From: Vibrio hangzhouensis
GTDB lineage: Bacteria; Pseudomonadota; Gammaproteobacteria; Enterobacterales; Vibrionaceae
Assembly (NCBI RefSeq): GCF_900107935.1
Contig: NZ_FNVG01000003.1
Span: forward strand, 289,858-353,857
DNA length: 64,000 nucleotides
Direction of reading: 5' to 3'
The position numbers and the translations under genes were made by a program. Positions 1-10,453 of the stretch are shown piece after piece; position 1 is the stretch's first letter; the number at the start of each line of letters is the position of its first letter. A model generated the notes under the pieces. The model searched no databases. It had not been told where the DNA came from and worked only from the letters and a program-made list of their open reading frames with translations.

Positions 1-2416
1 TGCCGTTAACCTGAACCACGATCAGTTTCTCATCTTCAACCAGCGCTTTTTCGTCGAATGTTGGCCACACTGCGTTGTCGATATCTGACTCGCCCAGAGC
101 AGCCCACATTTCGAATGAGATATGTGGAGTGATTGGGTAGAGCATAGCAACCACAGCTTTCAGTGCTTCATCAAGGATAGCACGGTCTTGTGCCGACTCT
201 TGAGGTGCTTTCGCTAGCTTGTTCATAAGTTCCATGATAGCTGCGATTGCTGTGTTGAACGTTTGACGACGGTCGATATCGTCAGTCACTTTCGCGATAG
301 TCTTGTGAACGTCGCGACGTAGCGCTTTTTGATCACCAGAAAGTGCTGCTGTGTCAACAGCTTCTGCTGTACCTTTCGAAGCGTGCTCGTTTACTAGTTT
401 CCAGACACGCTTAAGGAAGCGATTAGCACCTTCAACGCCAGACTCCTGCCACTCAAGAGTCATGTCAGCAGGTGAAGCAAACATCATAAATAGACGAACG
501 GTATCTGCACCGTACTTATCTACCATCTCTTGCGGGTCGATACCGTTGTTCTTTGACTTAGACATTTTGATCATGCCTGAGTGCTCAACGTCGCGACCTT
601 GGTTGTCTTTTGCAGAAGTGATACGACCTTTACCGTCACGCTCTACAGCAACGTCAGTCGGTGCAACCCACTCTTTACCGCCTTTATCATTCTCAAAGTA
701 GAATGCATCAGCCAGCACCATGCCTTGACATAGCAATTGCTTGAACGGCTCGTCAGAGGTTACGTAACCTGCGTCACGAAGTAGTTTGTGGAAGAAGCGC
801 GAGTACAGAAGGTGCATACAAGCGTGCTCGATACCACCGATGTACTGATCTACGGGTAGCCAGTAATTTGCTTTTTCTGGGTCTAGGATGTCATCCGCTT
901 GTGGTGAGCAGTAACGCGCATAATACCAAGAAGACTCCATAAACGTATCGAACGTGTCTGTCTCACGAAGCGCTGGTTCGCCGTTGAATGTGGTCTTCGC
1001 CCACTCTTTGTCTGCTTTGATTGGGCTAGTCACGCCGTCCATGACTACGTCTTCTGGAAGAATAACCGGTAGTTGGTCAGCGGGTACTGGATGAACTTCA
1101 CCATCTTCAGTGGTGACCATTGGGATTGGCGCACCCCAGTAGCGTTGACGAGATACACCCCAGTCGCGTAGACGGAAGTTTACTGTCTTGTGACCTTTAC
1201 CTTCAGCTTCCAGTTTTGCGGCAATTGCATCGAATGCTGCTTGGAACTCAAGTCCATCGAACTCACCTGAGTTAAATAGTACGCCTTTCTCTGTGTAAGC
1301 TGCTTCAGAGATGTCTAGCTCGCTACCATCCGTTGGCTTAATCACAGGCAGAATGTCTAGACCGTATTTAGTCGCAAACTCAAAGTCGCGTTGGTCGTGA
1401 CCAGGAACTGCCATAACAGCGCCCGTGCCGTAATCCATTAGTACAAAGTTAGCGGCATAAACTGGTACTTCACGACCGTTCAATGGGTGAATGGCAGTTA
1501 GGCCTGTTGCCATGCCTTTCTTTTCCATTGTCGCAAGCTCTGCTTCAGCAACCTTGTTGTTTTTGCACTCTTCGATGAATGCGGCAAGCTCAGGGTTGTT
1601 CTCTGCCGCTACTGCTGCAAGAGGGTGACCCGCTGCGATGCCTACGTAAGTCACGCCCATTAGCGTATCTGGACGAGTTGTATATACTTCTAGGTCTTGT
1701 TGACCTTGAACTTCAAACTTGAGCTCGACACCTTCAGAACGGCCAATCCAGTTGCGCTGCATGGTCTTAACCATGTCAGGCCAACCTTCAAGGTTGTCCA
1801 GATCATCAAGAAGCTCTTGTGCGTATTCTGTGATCTTGATAAACCATTGTGGGATCTCTTTTTGCTCTACAGGCGTATCACAACGCCAGCAGCAGCCATC
1901 TTCAACCTGTTCGTTTGCAAGAACCGTCATGTCGTTTGGACACCAGTTAACCGAAGACGTTTTCTTGTACACAAGACCTTTTTGATAAAGCTTAGTGAAG
2001 AACTCTTGCTCCCAACGGTAGTACTCGGGTGTACATGTTGCGAATTCGCGGTTCCAGTCGTAACCAAAGCCCAACAGCTTTAGCTGGTTCTTCATGTACT
2101 CAATGTTTTCGTACGTCCATGGTGCCGGTGCCGTATTGTTTTTTACCGCCGCGTTTTCTGCAGGCAGGCCAAAAGCGTCCCAACCAATTGGTTGCATTAC
2201 GTTTTTTCCCTGTAGGCGTTGGAAGCGTGATACCACATCACCGATAGTGTAGTTGCGCACGTGACCCATATGCAGTCGTCCACTTGGGTAAGGGAACATA
2301 GACAGACAGTAGAATTTTTCTTTATTTGGGTCTTCACTTACAACAAAGGTTTCATTGTTGTCCCAGTGCTGTTGAACTTTACGTTCAATATCTTGCGGGT
2401 TGTATTGTTCTTGCAT
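1..2416 (-). CDS. leuS: Leucyl-tRNA synthetase, 3' end cut by window edge
   Basis: Class I aminoacyl-tRNA synthetase that charges tRNA-Leu in the cytoplasm. About 805 codons are present. The frame is open to the left edge, and the last residues seen ([12 protein letters not shown]) lie close to the usual C-terminus, so roughly 50-55 residues are missing compared with the E. coli enzyme (860). Visible motifs are the HIGH-type signature HMGH at residues 49-52 and KMSKS at 617-621. The start [11 protein letters not shown] matches the family N-terminus. It is divergent from the zinc-ribbon gene at 2571, the same arrangement as leuS/ybeL in enterics. Confidence 0.97.
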   Translation of the reverse strand, partial: MQEQYNPQDIERKVQQHWDNNETFVVSEDPNKEKFYCLSMFPYPSGRLHMGHVRNYTIGDVVSRFQRLQGKNVMQPIGWDAFGLPAENAAVKNNTAPAPWTYENIEYMKNQLKLLGFGYDWNREFATCTPEYYRWEQEFFTKLYQKGLVYKKTSSVNWCPNDMTVLANEQVEDGCCWRCDTPVEQKEIPQWFIKITEYAQELLDDLDNLEGWPDMVKTMQRNWIGRSEGVELKFEVQGQQDLEVYTTRPDTLMGVTYVGIAAGHPLAAVAAENNPELAAFIEECKNNKVAEAELATMEKKGMATGLTAIHPLNGREVPVYAANFVLMDYGTGAVMAVPGHDQRDFEFATKYGLDILPVIKPTDGSELDISEAAYTEKGVLFNSGEFDGLEFQAAFDAIAAKLEAEGKGHKTVNFRLRDWGVSRQRYWGAPIPMVTTEDGEVHPVPADQLPVILPEDVVMDGVTSPIKADKEWAKTTFNGEPALRETDTFDTFMESSWYYARYCSPQADDILDPEKANYWLPVDQYIGGIEHACMHLLYSRFFHKLLRDAGYVTSDEPFKQLLCQGMVLADAFYFENDKGGKEWVAPTDVAVERDGKGRITSAKDNQGRDVEHSGMIKMSKSKNNGIDPQEMVDKYGADTVRLFMMFASPADMTLEWQESGVEGANRFLKRVWKLVNEHASKGTAEAVDTAALSGDQKALRRDVHKTIAKVTDDIDRRQTFNTAIAAIMELMNKLAKAPQESAQDRAILDEALKAVVAMLYPITPHISFEMWAALGESDIDNAVWPTFDEKALVEDEKLIVVQVNG

Positions 2417-2570
2417 CGATGATTTCCGGTTATCTTGGAATTTGTGAGTTCTGTTCTAACAGAGACTAATAGATCGTCATAGAATACCTAAAGGAAGCTC
2501 GGTCAACAATAGTCAATATACCCTTCGTAGATGAAGTTGACGCATCTACTTTGGATAAACAGGGGGATGT

Positions 2571-3041
2571 ATGCCTAAGCGTAAAACCAGTTATGAAGAA
2601 ATGATCGAAGATGTGGTGGATAACCTAAAACACAGCCCTGAGGAGTTACAACATATTCTCGAAAAGTCGGGGCAGGTGGTAGAAGCTGCGAACGATATGA
2701 CAAAAGACGAAATGGCTCTCATTTCGGCGTATGTGAAGTCAGACTTGAAGGAGTTTGCAGACAATTACGAGGAGAGCAAAAGCGGTCCGTTTTACCTGAT
2801 GATCGCTAACTCTGTTTGGCAAGGGCTGTTGGAGATCACTGACAGAACGAAAGTTGAGTGGGTGGAGCTGTTTCAGGATCTTGAGCATCAAGGAGTATAC
2901 ACCTCGGGTGAGATGATTGGTTTGGGTGTGCTGGTCTGTGAAGAGTGTGGCCACAAGACCGAGTATAATCATCCAACAACGATTTCTGATTGCCCTAAGT
3001 GTGGGCACAATACGTTTAACAGACAGGCGCTTAAACCGTAA
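2571..3041 (+). CDS. YbeL-type zinc-ribbon protein (DUF1451)
   Basis: A 156-residue cytoplasmic protein of the YbeL/DUF1451 family, whose function is unknown. The N-terminal two thirds is acidic and helical (starting MPKRKTSYEEMIEDVVDNL). The C-terminus carries a zinc ribbon with two CxxC pairs, CEECGH near residue 123 and CPKCGHNTF near 141. The ATG is preceded by AGGGGG at 2561-2566. The position next to leuS supports the YbeL assignment. It is followed by a hairpin at 3061-3088. Confidence 0.85.
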   Translation: MPKRKTSYEEMIEDVVDNLKHSPEELQHILEKSGQVVEAANDMTKDEMALISAYVKSDLKEFADNYEESKSGPFYLMIANSVWQGLLEITDRTKVEWVELFQDLEHQGVYTSGEMIGLGVLVCEECGHKTEYNHPTTISDCPKCGHNTFNRQALKP

Positions 3042-3060
3042 GTTAGTGCCACCCTCTTGG

Positions 3061-3088
3061 TTCCCCCTTTATGAATTATAAGGGGGAA
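3061..3088. terminator. Inverted repeat after the zinc-ribbon gene
   Basis: Arms TTCCCCCTT (3061-3069) and AAGGGGGAA (3080-3088) form a 9-bp stem between the convergent zinc-ribbon and cysZ genes. There is no clear T-run on either side, so terminator function is inferred from position only. Confidence 0.4.
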
Positions 3089-3160
3089 GGGTTCGATAAC
3101 GGGGAAAAAACAGTAAGCTTGTCAGAGGCTCGGATACTCATGCCAGATTTTGTCGGTAAC

Positions 3161-3916
3161 TTACCCGTGTTGTTCGCGAAACTCCTGTACCCACATGGCA
3201 GTGGCGCCGCACACCGATACTGGAACAATGAACAGGTTTAAAATAGGCACGGCGGTAAACAGAGAGACTAACATGCCAAAGCCATAGGCTTTACCTTGTT
3301 TCTGCTTTAACGCCAAACGCATGTCATTGAATGGTACTTTGTGGTTATCAAACGGATAATCACAGTATTGGATCGCTAACATCCAGGCAGTAAAGATAAA
3401 CCACAGGAACGGCCCTACGGTTTGTCCAAGTGCCGGAATAAGCAGCAGTAGGAATAGGCCGATAGCTTTGGGTAAGGTATAAAGCAGTTTGCGCCATTCC
3501 CGCGCCATAATTCTTGGGACATCTTTTATCACGCTCATTAGCCCTTCATCACTGACTTTTTTCCCAGTGAGCATCTCTTCCACTTTTTCGGCCAAAAGAC
3601 CATTAAATGGGGCGGCAATAAAGTTAGCTAAGGTACTAAAAAAATACGAAAAGGTGGCCATGATGGTGATCGCCAACAGAGGCCATAGTATATAGCTCAA
3701 CCAGGATAGAAATTCTGGAAGGTAGCCAAGCCAACCCTCTATCCAGGCGTTTAGGTTGGAAAACAGATAGTACATTGCAGAGCCGACCAACAGAATATTG
3801 GCCAGCAAAGGGAGCAGCACATAGCGGCGAATGCCAGGGGTAAACGCAATTTGGAAACCCTGGTGAAAATACCCCAGTCCTGTCTTAGCTTTGTTCAAAA
3901 TAGGCGTCCTTTTCAC
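3161..3916 (-). CDS. cysZ: Sulfate transporter CysZ
   Basis: Inner-membrane protein of the CysZ family that brings sulfate in for cysteine synthesis. It has 251 residues against about 253 in E. coli. Several hydrophobic helices are visible, with family-typical segments FIAAPFNGLLAEKVEE, MAREWRKLLYTLPKA and QYCDYPFDNHKVPF. It is divergent from zipA, as in E. coli and Vibrio. The start is ambiguous. The GTG at 3916 has no ribosome binding site, whereas an AAGGA at about 3906-3910 sits 8 bases ahead of an in-frame TTG at 3895, which would give a protein 7 residues shorter. Confidence 0.93.
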   Translation of the reverse strand: MKRTPILNKAKTGLGYFHQGFQIAFTPGIRRYVLLPLLANILLVGSAMYYLFSNLNAWIEGWLGYLPEFLSWLSYILWPLLAITIMATFSYFFSTLANFIAAPFNGLLAEKVEEMLTGKKVSDEGLMSVIKDVPRIMAREWRKLLYTLPKAIGLFLLLLIPALGQTVGPFLWFIFTAWMLAIQYCDYPFDNHKVPFNDMRLALKQKQGKAYGFGMLVSLFTAVPILNLFIVPVSVCGATAMWVQEFREQHG

Positions 3917-4083
3917 AGTTTGCTATATAGGTTTTAGCTCGACTATATCAAAAAAGACTTAAGGAAATCACAAACTTCTTATACTAAGGTGTTCTAATAG
4001 TCTATGGAGTTTTGGTAAAGTAGGGTGAGTTGAGATGTGAATGCATCTCTTTAAGGACTATTTTTTAACATTGAGAGCAAACA

Positions 4084-5076
4084 ATGCAGGAATTGCGATT
4101 CGTACTCATTATTGTCGGTGCCTTAGCTATCGCGGCGCTGCTGTTTCATGGCTTATGGTCTAGCAAAAAAGAAGGACAGAAAAAATTCGGTGACAGGCCG
4201 TTAGGAAAGCTAGACGAAAAAGCGCATCAGGACGAGGAATACGTTGCGCCTGAGGATGACTTCGAGATTATCCGTAAAACACGCAGTGAGCCCGACTTTG
4301 GTTTGAATCAACAGCCTGCTTACGATCCTCTGGATGATGTATTAACGAAAACAGACAGTACGGACAGCGAGCCGGAGTCCGTCCCTGCAGCAGAATTTCA
4401 ACGCTCTGAAGACGAAGCAGCCCCCGAGACTACGGAGCAAGCTCAGCAGAAGGATGTCGAAGATGACATCCCATCTTTCACGGCAACTTCTGACAATGAC
4501 GAATTTGAAAAGCTGGAACCGAAAATCGACCTTAATGTGCTAGAAGATGACGCTGAGGATGAGCCGCTACAGACCGTGGCAGATTCAAAATTAAACACAG
4601 CGACTGAAGAAAAAGTACAAGCAGTACAAAGTAGTGAACCAGCAGAGCCGGAAATGCAGGTCATCGTATTAAATGTGCACAGTGCAGGGGCGGAGGACTT
4701 CGTGGGGACTCAGCTTTTTGATAGCATGCGCCAAAATGGTTTGATTTACGGTGAGATGGATATTTTCCACCGACATGCTGACTTGTCCGGAACCGGAAAA
4801 GTGCTGTTCAGTGTTGCCAACATGATGCAACCTGGAACCTTACAACATGATGATCCTGCCACTTTCACCACCAAAGGGATTTCCTTCTTTATGACGTTGC
4901 CGTGTTTTGGTGAAGCAGAGCAAAACTTTAAGTTGATGCTTCGTACCGCACAGCAAATAGCGGATGACTTGGGGGGCAATGTTCTTGATGACAAACGCAA
5001 CCTGATGACACCGAACAGGCTGGATGCCTATCGCAAACAAATTCAAGACTTTAACGCAGCTAAAGCCAGTGCGTAA
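4084..5076 (+). CDS. zipA: Cell division protein ZipA
   Basis: Bitopic inner-membrane protein that anchors FtsZ to the membrane at the division septum. It has 330 residues: an N-terminal membrane anchor at about residues 5-24, a short basic stretch ([12 protein letters not shown]), a long acidic, glutamate/aspartate/proline-rich linker (about 45-190), and the globular C-terminal FtsZ-binding domain from about 195 ([17 protein letters not shown] onward, including [20 protein letters not shown]). It is followed by a terminator and then ligA, the conserved zipA-ligA order. Confidence 0.96.
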   Translation: MQELRFVLIIVGALAIAALLFHGLWSSKKEGQKKFGDRPLGKLDEKAHQDEEYVAPEDDFEIIRKTRSEPDFGLNQQPAYDPLDDVLTKTDSTDSEPESVPAAEFQRSEDEAAPETTEQAQQKDVEDDIPSFTATSDNDEFEKLEPKIDLNVLEDDAEDEPLQTVADSKLNTATEEKVQAVQSSEPAEPEMQVIVLNVHSAGAEDFVGTQLFDSMRQNGLIYGEMDIFHRHADLSGTGKVLFSVANMMQPGTLQHDDPATFTTKGISFFMTLPCFGEAEQNFKLMLRTAQQIADDLGGNVLDDKRNLMTPNRLDAYRKQIQDFNAAKASA

Positions 5077-5096
5077 TTGACGCCCAGACCTAGAGA

Positions 5097-5120
5097 AAAG
5101 GCTCCATTGGAGCCTTTTTT
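5097..5120 (+). terminator. Intrinsic terminator after zipA
   Basis: Stem AAAAGGCTCC / GGAGCC with loop ATT, followed by TTTTTT. It lies between zipA and ligA, so it probably attenuates rather than fully separates the pair. Confidence 0.75.
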
Positions 5121-5130
5121 ATCTGTATGA

Positions 5131-7146
<2,016 letters not shown>

Positions 7147-7164
7147 TGATTTATTTATATTCTA

Positions 7165-7196
7165 AAAGAGCTCCATAGTTGGAGCTCTTTTTTTTT
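7165..7196 (+). terminator. Intrinsic terminator after ligA
   Basis: Stem AAGAGCTCC / GGAGCTCTT with loop ATAGTT, followed by a run of nine or more T. It isolates ligA from the porin downstream. Confidence 0.9.
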
Positions 7197-7291
7197 GCGA
7201 GTTACTTCAAAAATAATTGGCAGGTATAAAAATAAAAATAAAATCAATAGCACCTCGCCAGGTGAATTATTTAATTATTTTAAATAAAAAT

Positions 7292-7336
7292 TAATGCGAG
7301 TCACCTCACATTTGCTGTATGTTTTGTCGTTATAAC
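7292..7336 (+). promoter_or_regulatory. CRP site and -10 box of the porin promoter (class II)
   Basis: At 7292-7313 lies a near-consensus CRP site, with half sites TGCGA and TCACA six bases apart and A/T flanks (TAA on the left, TTT on the right). A -10-like TATAAC at 7331-7336 puts the start near 7343. The CRP centre (7302.5) is then about 41 bases upstream, the classic class II geometry. Inferred role: cAMP-CRP activation of the porin at 7633 when preferred sugars are absent. Confidence 0.65.
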
Positions 7337-7522
7337 TTGTTGATATTAAACGCTGTAAAGAAATTTCTTAACGTTGTATCTAAAAGTAAGATCTTCATCA
7401 ATAACTGCACCGTAAATTTGTGGTGCCTCCTATTTTTTTTCGCAAAATAAAGAATGAAATTGATAATTTTCTTCGCGAAGTTAGTCTTATGGATATGGAT
7501 ACACACGGTGTAGACAGGAAAA

Positions 7523-7543
7523 TTAACCAAAAGTTTTGGTTAA
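7523..7543. repeat. Perfect 21-bp palindrome in the porin leader
   Basis: Arms TTAACCAAAA (7523-7532) and TTTTGGTTAA (7534-7543) flank a single G. It lies in the inferred 290-base 5' untranslated region between the CRP promoter (start about 7343) and the porin ATG at 7633. No T-run follows on the plus strand, so it does not look like a terminator. It could be an operator or an RNA hairpin. The rest of 7344-7632 is A/T-rich with no gene I can support. Confidence 0.6.
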
Positions 7544-7632
7544 AAATAAAAAAGGAAATATTCCACTCTTCGGCGGCCAACTTAAGGGTGAAATATCGAC
7601 AACAGCTATATCCATTTTTAGGAGTTACTTCC

Positions 7633-9039
7633 ATGGAAAAAATGTTTAAAGTATCAGCAGTGGCGACCGCTTTAGTAGGTGTACTCAGTGCGCCGACGGT
7701 TTGGGCTGAAAGTGAAACCGTAACACAGGAATATGTTGAAGAAGTTTCAACATTTTTCGATGACTCTACCATCAGCGGAAACGTAAACTTCTTTATGCGT
7801 GCTCGCGACAGAAAAGATATCGTTAATGGTGAGGAAACGGGGTATGCCCCTAACCTAGACCACGGTTCTATCTTTGTGAACTTAGGCTTTAACTCGGGCT
7901 ACTACAATGACATTGTGGGTACTGATATTGTCATTTTCTCGACGTTTGATATGTGGCAAAACGCAGCTTTCGATCATGAAATGAACTTTGTAGATTGTAG
8001 CAAGCCTTACGACGCTGGTAATTCGTGTACTAATTTTGAGACAAAAAACGGCGTATCTTACTCCACGGCAAATTTAAAGTTTAAATTTGGTGAGAGCACT
8101 AACGCGAGAGTAGGTTATTTCCAACCAAGCGTACCAAGCTCTTTGGGGGTTAACTGGTCTTTTGCTCCGGGTACATATAGAGGCGGTGAAGTTGGTTTTA
8201 ACATTGGTGACTTTAAGCTAGGTGCTGTGTATGCCGATCGATATAAAGCGCCTTGGTTCCAAAATCTATACGAATTCAGAGATGGTGCTGCATGGGCTGG
8301 CACTGGTAGTGATGGCACGGCAAAAGGTAAAGATGTTGGTGCTATTTATTCCGTTGGTGGCGTGTATAACTTCGCAAACGGAATTTCTCTAGATTTAGCC
8401 TACGGTGGATTGACCGATGGCGATCGTAAAAACTACCACGCGAAAGTGAAAGGAACGACTGATGGTGGTATTTATTGGTCTCCGCAACTTTATGTTGTAG
8501 ATGATAAAAATCAATTTGATAGCACAGCACTTCAAGCGGCATTTTTGTCAAGTTTTGGAAGTGGTCCATATTCATTTAGAGCTGAAGCGACATACACTAA
8601 AGCAGATAGCACGGAGAAGCGTGGACAGGTTGGTAATATATCCTATCGCCTGACTGAACAATATGGCGGCTCAAATGGTGCGTATGAAATCTGGTGGAAT
8701 AACCGCTCAGATTTCAACCATGATGGCGAGTTTGCAGGTTTCCTATCGGCTTCACGTGATATGGCCGATATTGGTGCAAGTGGTCTATCTGTAGGTATTA
8801 GTGGTGCTGCGGGTATGGGAGCAAAAGCTGAGGGATACAAAGAGCTGAAAGAGTATGCATACAGCGCGTTTGCTAATTATGGCATTCAAGCAGGCCCTCT
8901 AGAAGGTGGCTCTGTGAGCTTTTATTTCACTCAATACTACAATGATAGTGACGCTCCAAACTGGGGCCCATACTCAAATGCGTTCCAAGATGAGAAAGAC
9001 TTTAAATTGGTGTTAGCACTGCCTTTCGCGGTCAAATAA
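7633..9039 (+). CDS. Outer-membrane porin, probable chitoporin
   Basis: A 468-residue exported beta-barrel. The signal peptide is MEKMFKVSAVATALVGVLSAPTVWA in two parts: charged MEKMFK, then a hydrophobic core ending APTVWA, cleaved before ESE. The mature part is rich in alternating, aromatic-ended strands and closes with KLVLALPFAVK. I read it as OprD-like. In V. cholerae the gene after ligA is the chitoporin of the chitin-utilisation programme, and that synteny is the main reason for the substrate guess. ATG 7633 is chosen because AGGAG (7620-7624) sits 8 bases upstream. The frame stays open back to 7420, but that extension would bury the signal peptide. It is transcribed from a CRP-type promoter. 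Confidence 0.75.
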   Translation: MEKMFKVSAVATALVGVLSAPTVWAESETVTQEYVEEVSTFFDDSTISGNVNFFMRARDRKDIVNGEETGYAPNLDHGSIFVNLGFNSGYYNDIVGTDIVIFSTFDMWQNAAFDHEMNFVDCSKPYDAGNSCTNFETKNGVSYSTANLKFKFGESTNARVGYFQPSVPSSLGVNWSFAPGTYRGGEVGFNIGDFKLGAVYADRYKAPWFQNLYEFRDGAAWAGTGSDGTAKGKDVGAIYSVGGVYNFANGISLDLAYGGLTDGDRKNYHAKVKGTTDGGIYWSPQLYVVDDKNQFDSTALQAAFLSSFGSGPYSFRAEATYTKADSTEKRGQVGNISYRLTEQYGGSNGAYEIWWNNRSDFNHDGEFAGFLSASRDMADIGASGLSVGISGAAGMGAKAEGYKELKEYAYSAFANYGIQAGPLEGGSVSFYFTQYYNDSDAPNWGPYSNAFQDEKDFKLVLALPFAVK

Positions 9040-9057
9040 AGTCGATTAATCAATTAT

Positions 9058-9083
9058 AAGGCCGAACTCGTTCGGCCTTTTTT
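9058..9083 (+). terminator. Intrinsic terminator after the porin
   Basis: Stem AAGGCCGAA / TTCGGCCTT with loop CTCG, followed by T6. It lies between the porin and the DUF2799 gene. Confidence 0.85.
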
Positions 9084-9106
9084 GATCTTAATGCGTGGAG
9101 GTTTAA

Positions 9107-9466
9107 GTGAAGCTGAAGCTGTTTTATATCACCCTCATGATCAGTGCGTGTTCGAATACTCCAATGAACAGTCAAGACTATTGGCGCGCAAAAGGGTATC
9201 GTCTTGGGGAGTTAGGCTATGAGAGCAATAGCGAGAAAGTGCTCTCCCAAAGTCAGCGTGAGAACTATGATGAGAGTGCCTTTATGGCCGGTTATGCGTC
9301 TGGGAGGGAAGTATACTGTTCTCCAGAAAGTGCTTTTAAAAAAGGAATTGAAGGTACAAAATACAAAGGTCAGTGTGAGGACTCTCCAAACTCAATTCGC
9401 ATTCGTGCTGAGTGGGAGCGTGGCTGGCACTCTTTTATCAGCATGGATACATTTAGATGGCGATGA
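9107..9466 (+). CDS. DUF2799 lipoprotein
   Basis: A 119-residue predicted lipoprotein with a short charged start, a hydrophobic stretch, and lipobox ISAC placing the lipidated cysteine at residue 15. The remainder matches the DUF2799 pattern: a YDESAFMAGYASGREVYCSPESAF core, then GxKG and a second cysteine (KGQCEDSP). Function is unknown. It starts with GTG at 9107 behind GGAGG (9097-9101). Its TGA overlaps the ATG of cueR, so the two are probably co-transcribed and translationally coupled. In V. cholerae an uncharacterised gene also sits between the porin and cueR. Confidence 0.75.
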   Translation: MKLKLFYITLMISACSNTPMNSQDYWRAKGYRLGELGYESNSEKVLSQSQRENYDESAFMAGYASGREVYCSPESAFKKGIEGTKYKGQCEDSPNSIRIRAEWERGWHSFISMDTFRWR

Positions 9467-9870
9467 TTAATATACGAGAAGCTGCGGCACAAACAAAACT
9501 GACAACGAAAGCGATACGTTACTACGAAGATAAAGGCGTGATTTTGAGTCCTGCCCGAGACATTAATGGGTATCGCATCTACTCTAAAGAGGTGCTTGAA
9601 CAGCTCACTCTGGTTTCAAATGCACGTAAAGTCGGGTTTTCAATCGAAGAATGCAAAGAACTGGTTGAGTTGGCCTATAAACCAACCATGACGGCGAGTG
9701 AAATCAAGGAAAAAGCCCATAGAAAGGTTTGTGAAATCCAAGAACAAATAGATAGACTGTCTGTAGTCAAAGCCCACCTTCAACAATTAGTAGACAATTG
9801 CCCTGGGGATAATTCGACGTACTGCCCAATCGTCGAAGAGTTTAAATCTAGAAGTGAATCTCAAGATTGA
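9463..9870 (+). CDS. cueR: Copper-responsive MerR-family regulator CueR
   Basis: Dimeric DNA-binding sensor of cytoplasmic Cu(I) that activates copper efflux by untwisting promoters with 19-base spacers. It has 135 residues, the same as E. coli CueR. An N-terminal winged helix-turn-helix (INIREAAAQTKLTTKAIRYY) is followed by a dimerisation helix (about 80-111). The metal loop is DNCPGDNSTYCPI, with ligand cysteines C113 and C121, the spacing expected for monovalent-metal sensors. ATG 9463 is preferred over 9457: it makes an ATGA overlap with the lipoprotein stop and matches the family length. The obvious target in this window is the copA promoter at 17054-17074. Confidence 0.92.
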   Translation: MINIREAAAQTKLTTKAIRYYEDKGVILSPARDINGYRIYSKEVLEQLTLVSNARKVGFSIEECKELVELAYKPTMTASEIKEKAHRKVCEIQEQIDRLSVVKAHLQQLVDNCPGDNSTYCPIVEEFKSRSESQD

Positions 9871-10055
9871 ATCACGGTTCCTCTATAAACCTCACACATG
9901 GTGCGGGGAATATACTCGACCTTTCCTGAGCGCAATTGACATTGCACTGCGTTTCCGAACACTTTACCTCCACCACTTCCATTACCGTTGGAGGCGTAAG
10001 TCATAGGAGATACCAGAATGGTCGTTAAAATTCCAATTAGGGCCAGCGTTTTCAT
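9861..10055 (-). CDS. Small exported protein of unknown function
   Basis: A 64-residue ORF with a convincing signal peptide (MKTLALIGILTTILVSPMTYA, written as charged MK plus a hydrophobic core ending TYA). The mature peptide is about 43 residues: a glycine-rich start (SNGNGSGGG), then a region with two cysteines 19 residues apart (VQCQLRSG and TMCEVYRG) that could form a disulfide. AGGA lies 7-8 bases before the ATG. It converges on cueR and the two 3' ends overlap by 10 bases. I do not recognise the family. A perfect inverted repeat lies just upstream at 10076-10096. Confidence 0.6.
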   Translation of the reverse strand: MKTLALIGILTTILVSPMTYASNGNGSGGGKVFGNAVQCQLRSGKVEYIPRTMCEVYRGTVIQS

Positions 10056-10075
10056 TTTTAGTCCTCTATCTATTT

Positions 10076-10096
10076 AATATCTCGACGCGAGATATT
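10076..10096. repeat. Inverted repeat, possible operator of the small exported gene
   Basis: Arms AATATCTCG (10076-10084) and CGAGATATT (10088-10096) are perfectly complementary around ACG. The repeat is 20 bases upstream of the start codon of the small minus-strand gene. It does not resemble the CueR box of copA. Confidence 0.5.
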
Positions 10097-10436
10097 GAAT
10101 ACTATGGTCGTAATTGAATAAAGATCAAAAATAAACGGTAAAACTAAAAAATTTTTAATTCCAAAAAAGTCGAACTTATTTGCATGCGCAAATTAATAAC
10201 ACATTGATTATAATTATTATTTTATTCAAATTTGTAGAGCTGGTTTGAATGAACAATAGGTAATAAAAGGTAATTTTGCTTACTTTGTTTCTAACATAAT
10301 CTATATGATTCCATCTCTAGGTGGTTAAAAAGAAAGGAATAATTCGACTTATTTCTTTCATCCGCATTGAAAAGAATGTAAATGTAGGTGAAAGGTACCC
10401 AAGTCGTGTGGACTACAGAAAAAGTGGCCTTAATCT
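10097..10436. other. A/T-rich intergenic region without a recognised gene
   Basis: About 340 bases between the small exported gene and the TraB/GumN gene. The region is A/T-rich, contains the promoter side of the small gene, and shows no ORF with a ribosome binding site, tRNA or strong terminator. Confidence 0.5.
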
Positions 10437-10452
10437 GTCTCAAATTTGAGAC
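10437..10452. repeat. Perfect 16-bp palindrome at the 3' end of the TraB/GumN gene
   Basis: GTCTCAAA / TTTGAGAC with no loop, directly after the stop codon (10454-10456 on the minus strand). There is no T-run, so this is more like a DNA-binding palindrome than a terminator. Confidence 0.4.
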
Positions 10453-10453
10453 G

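Noticed and set aside
7420..7632. In-frame 71-codon N-terminal extension of the porin
   Set aside because: It would bury the signal peptide; the strong ribosome binding site is at 7620-7624, and the segment has leader-like A/T composition.
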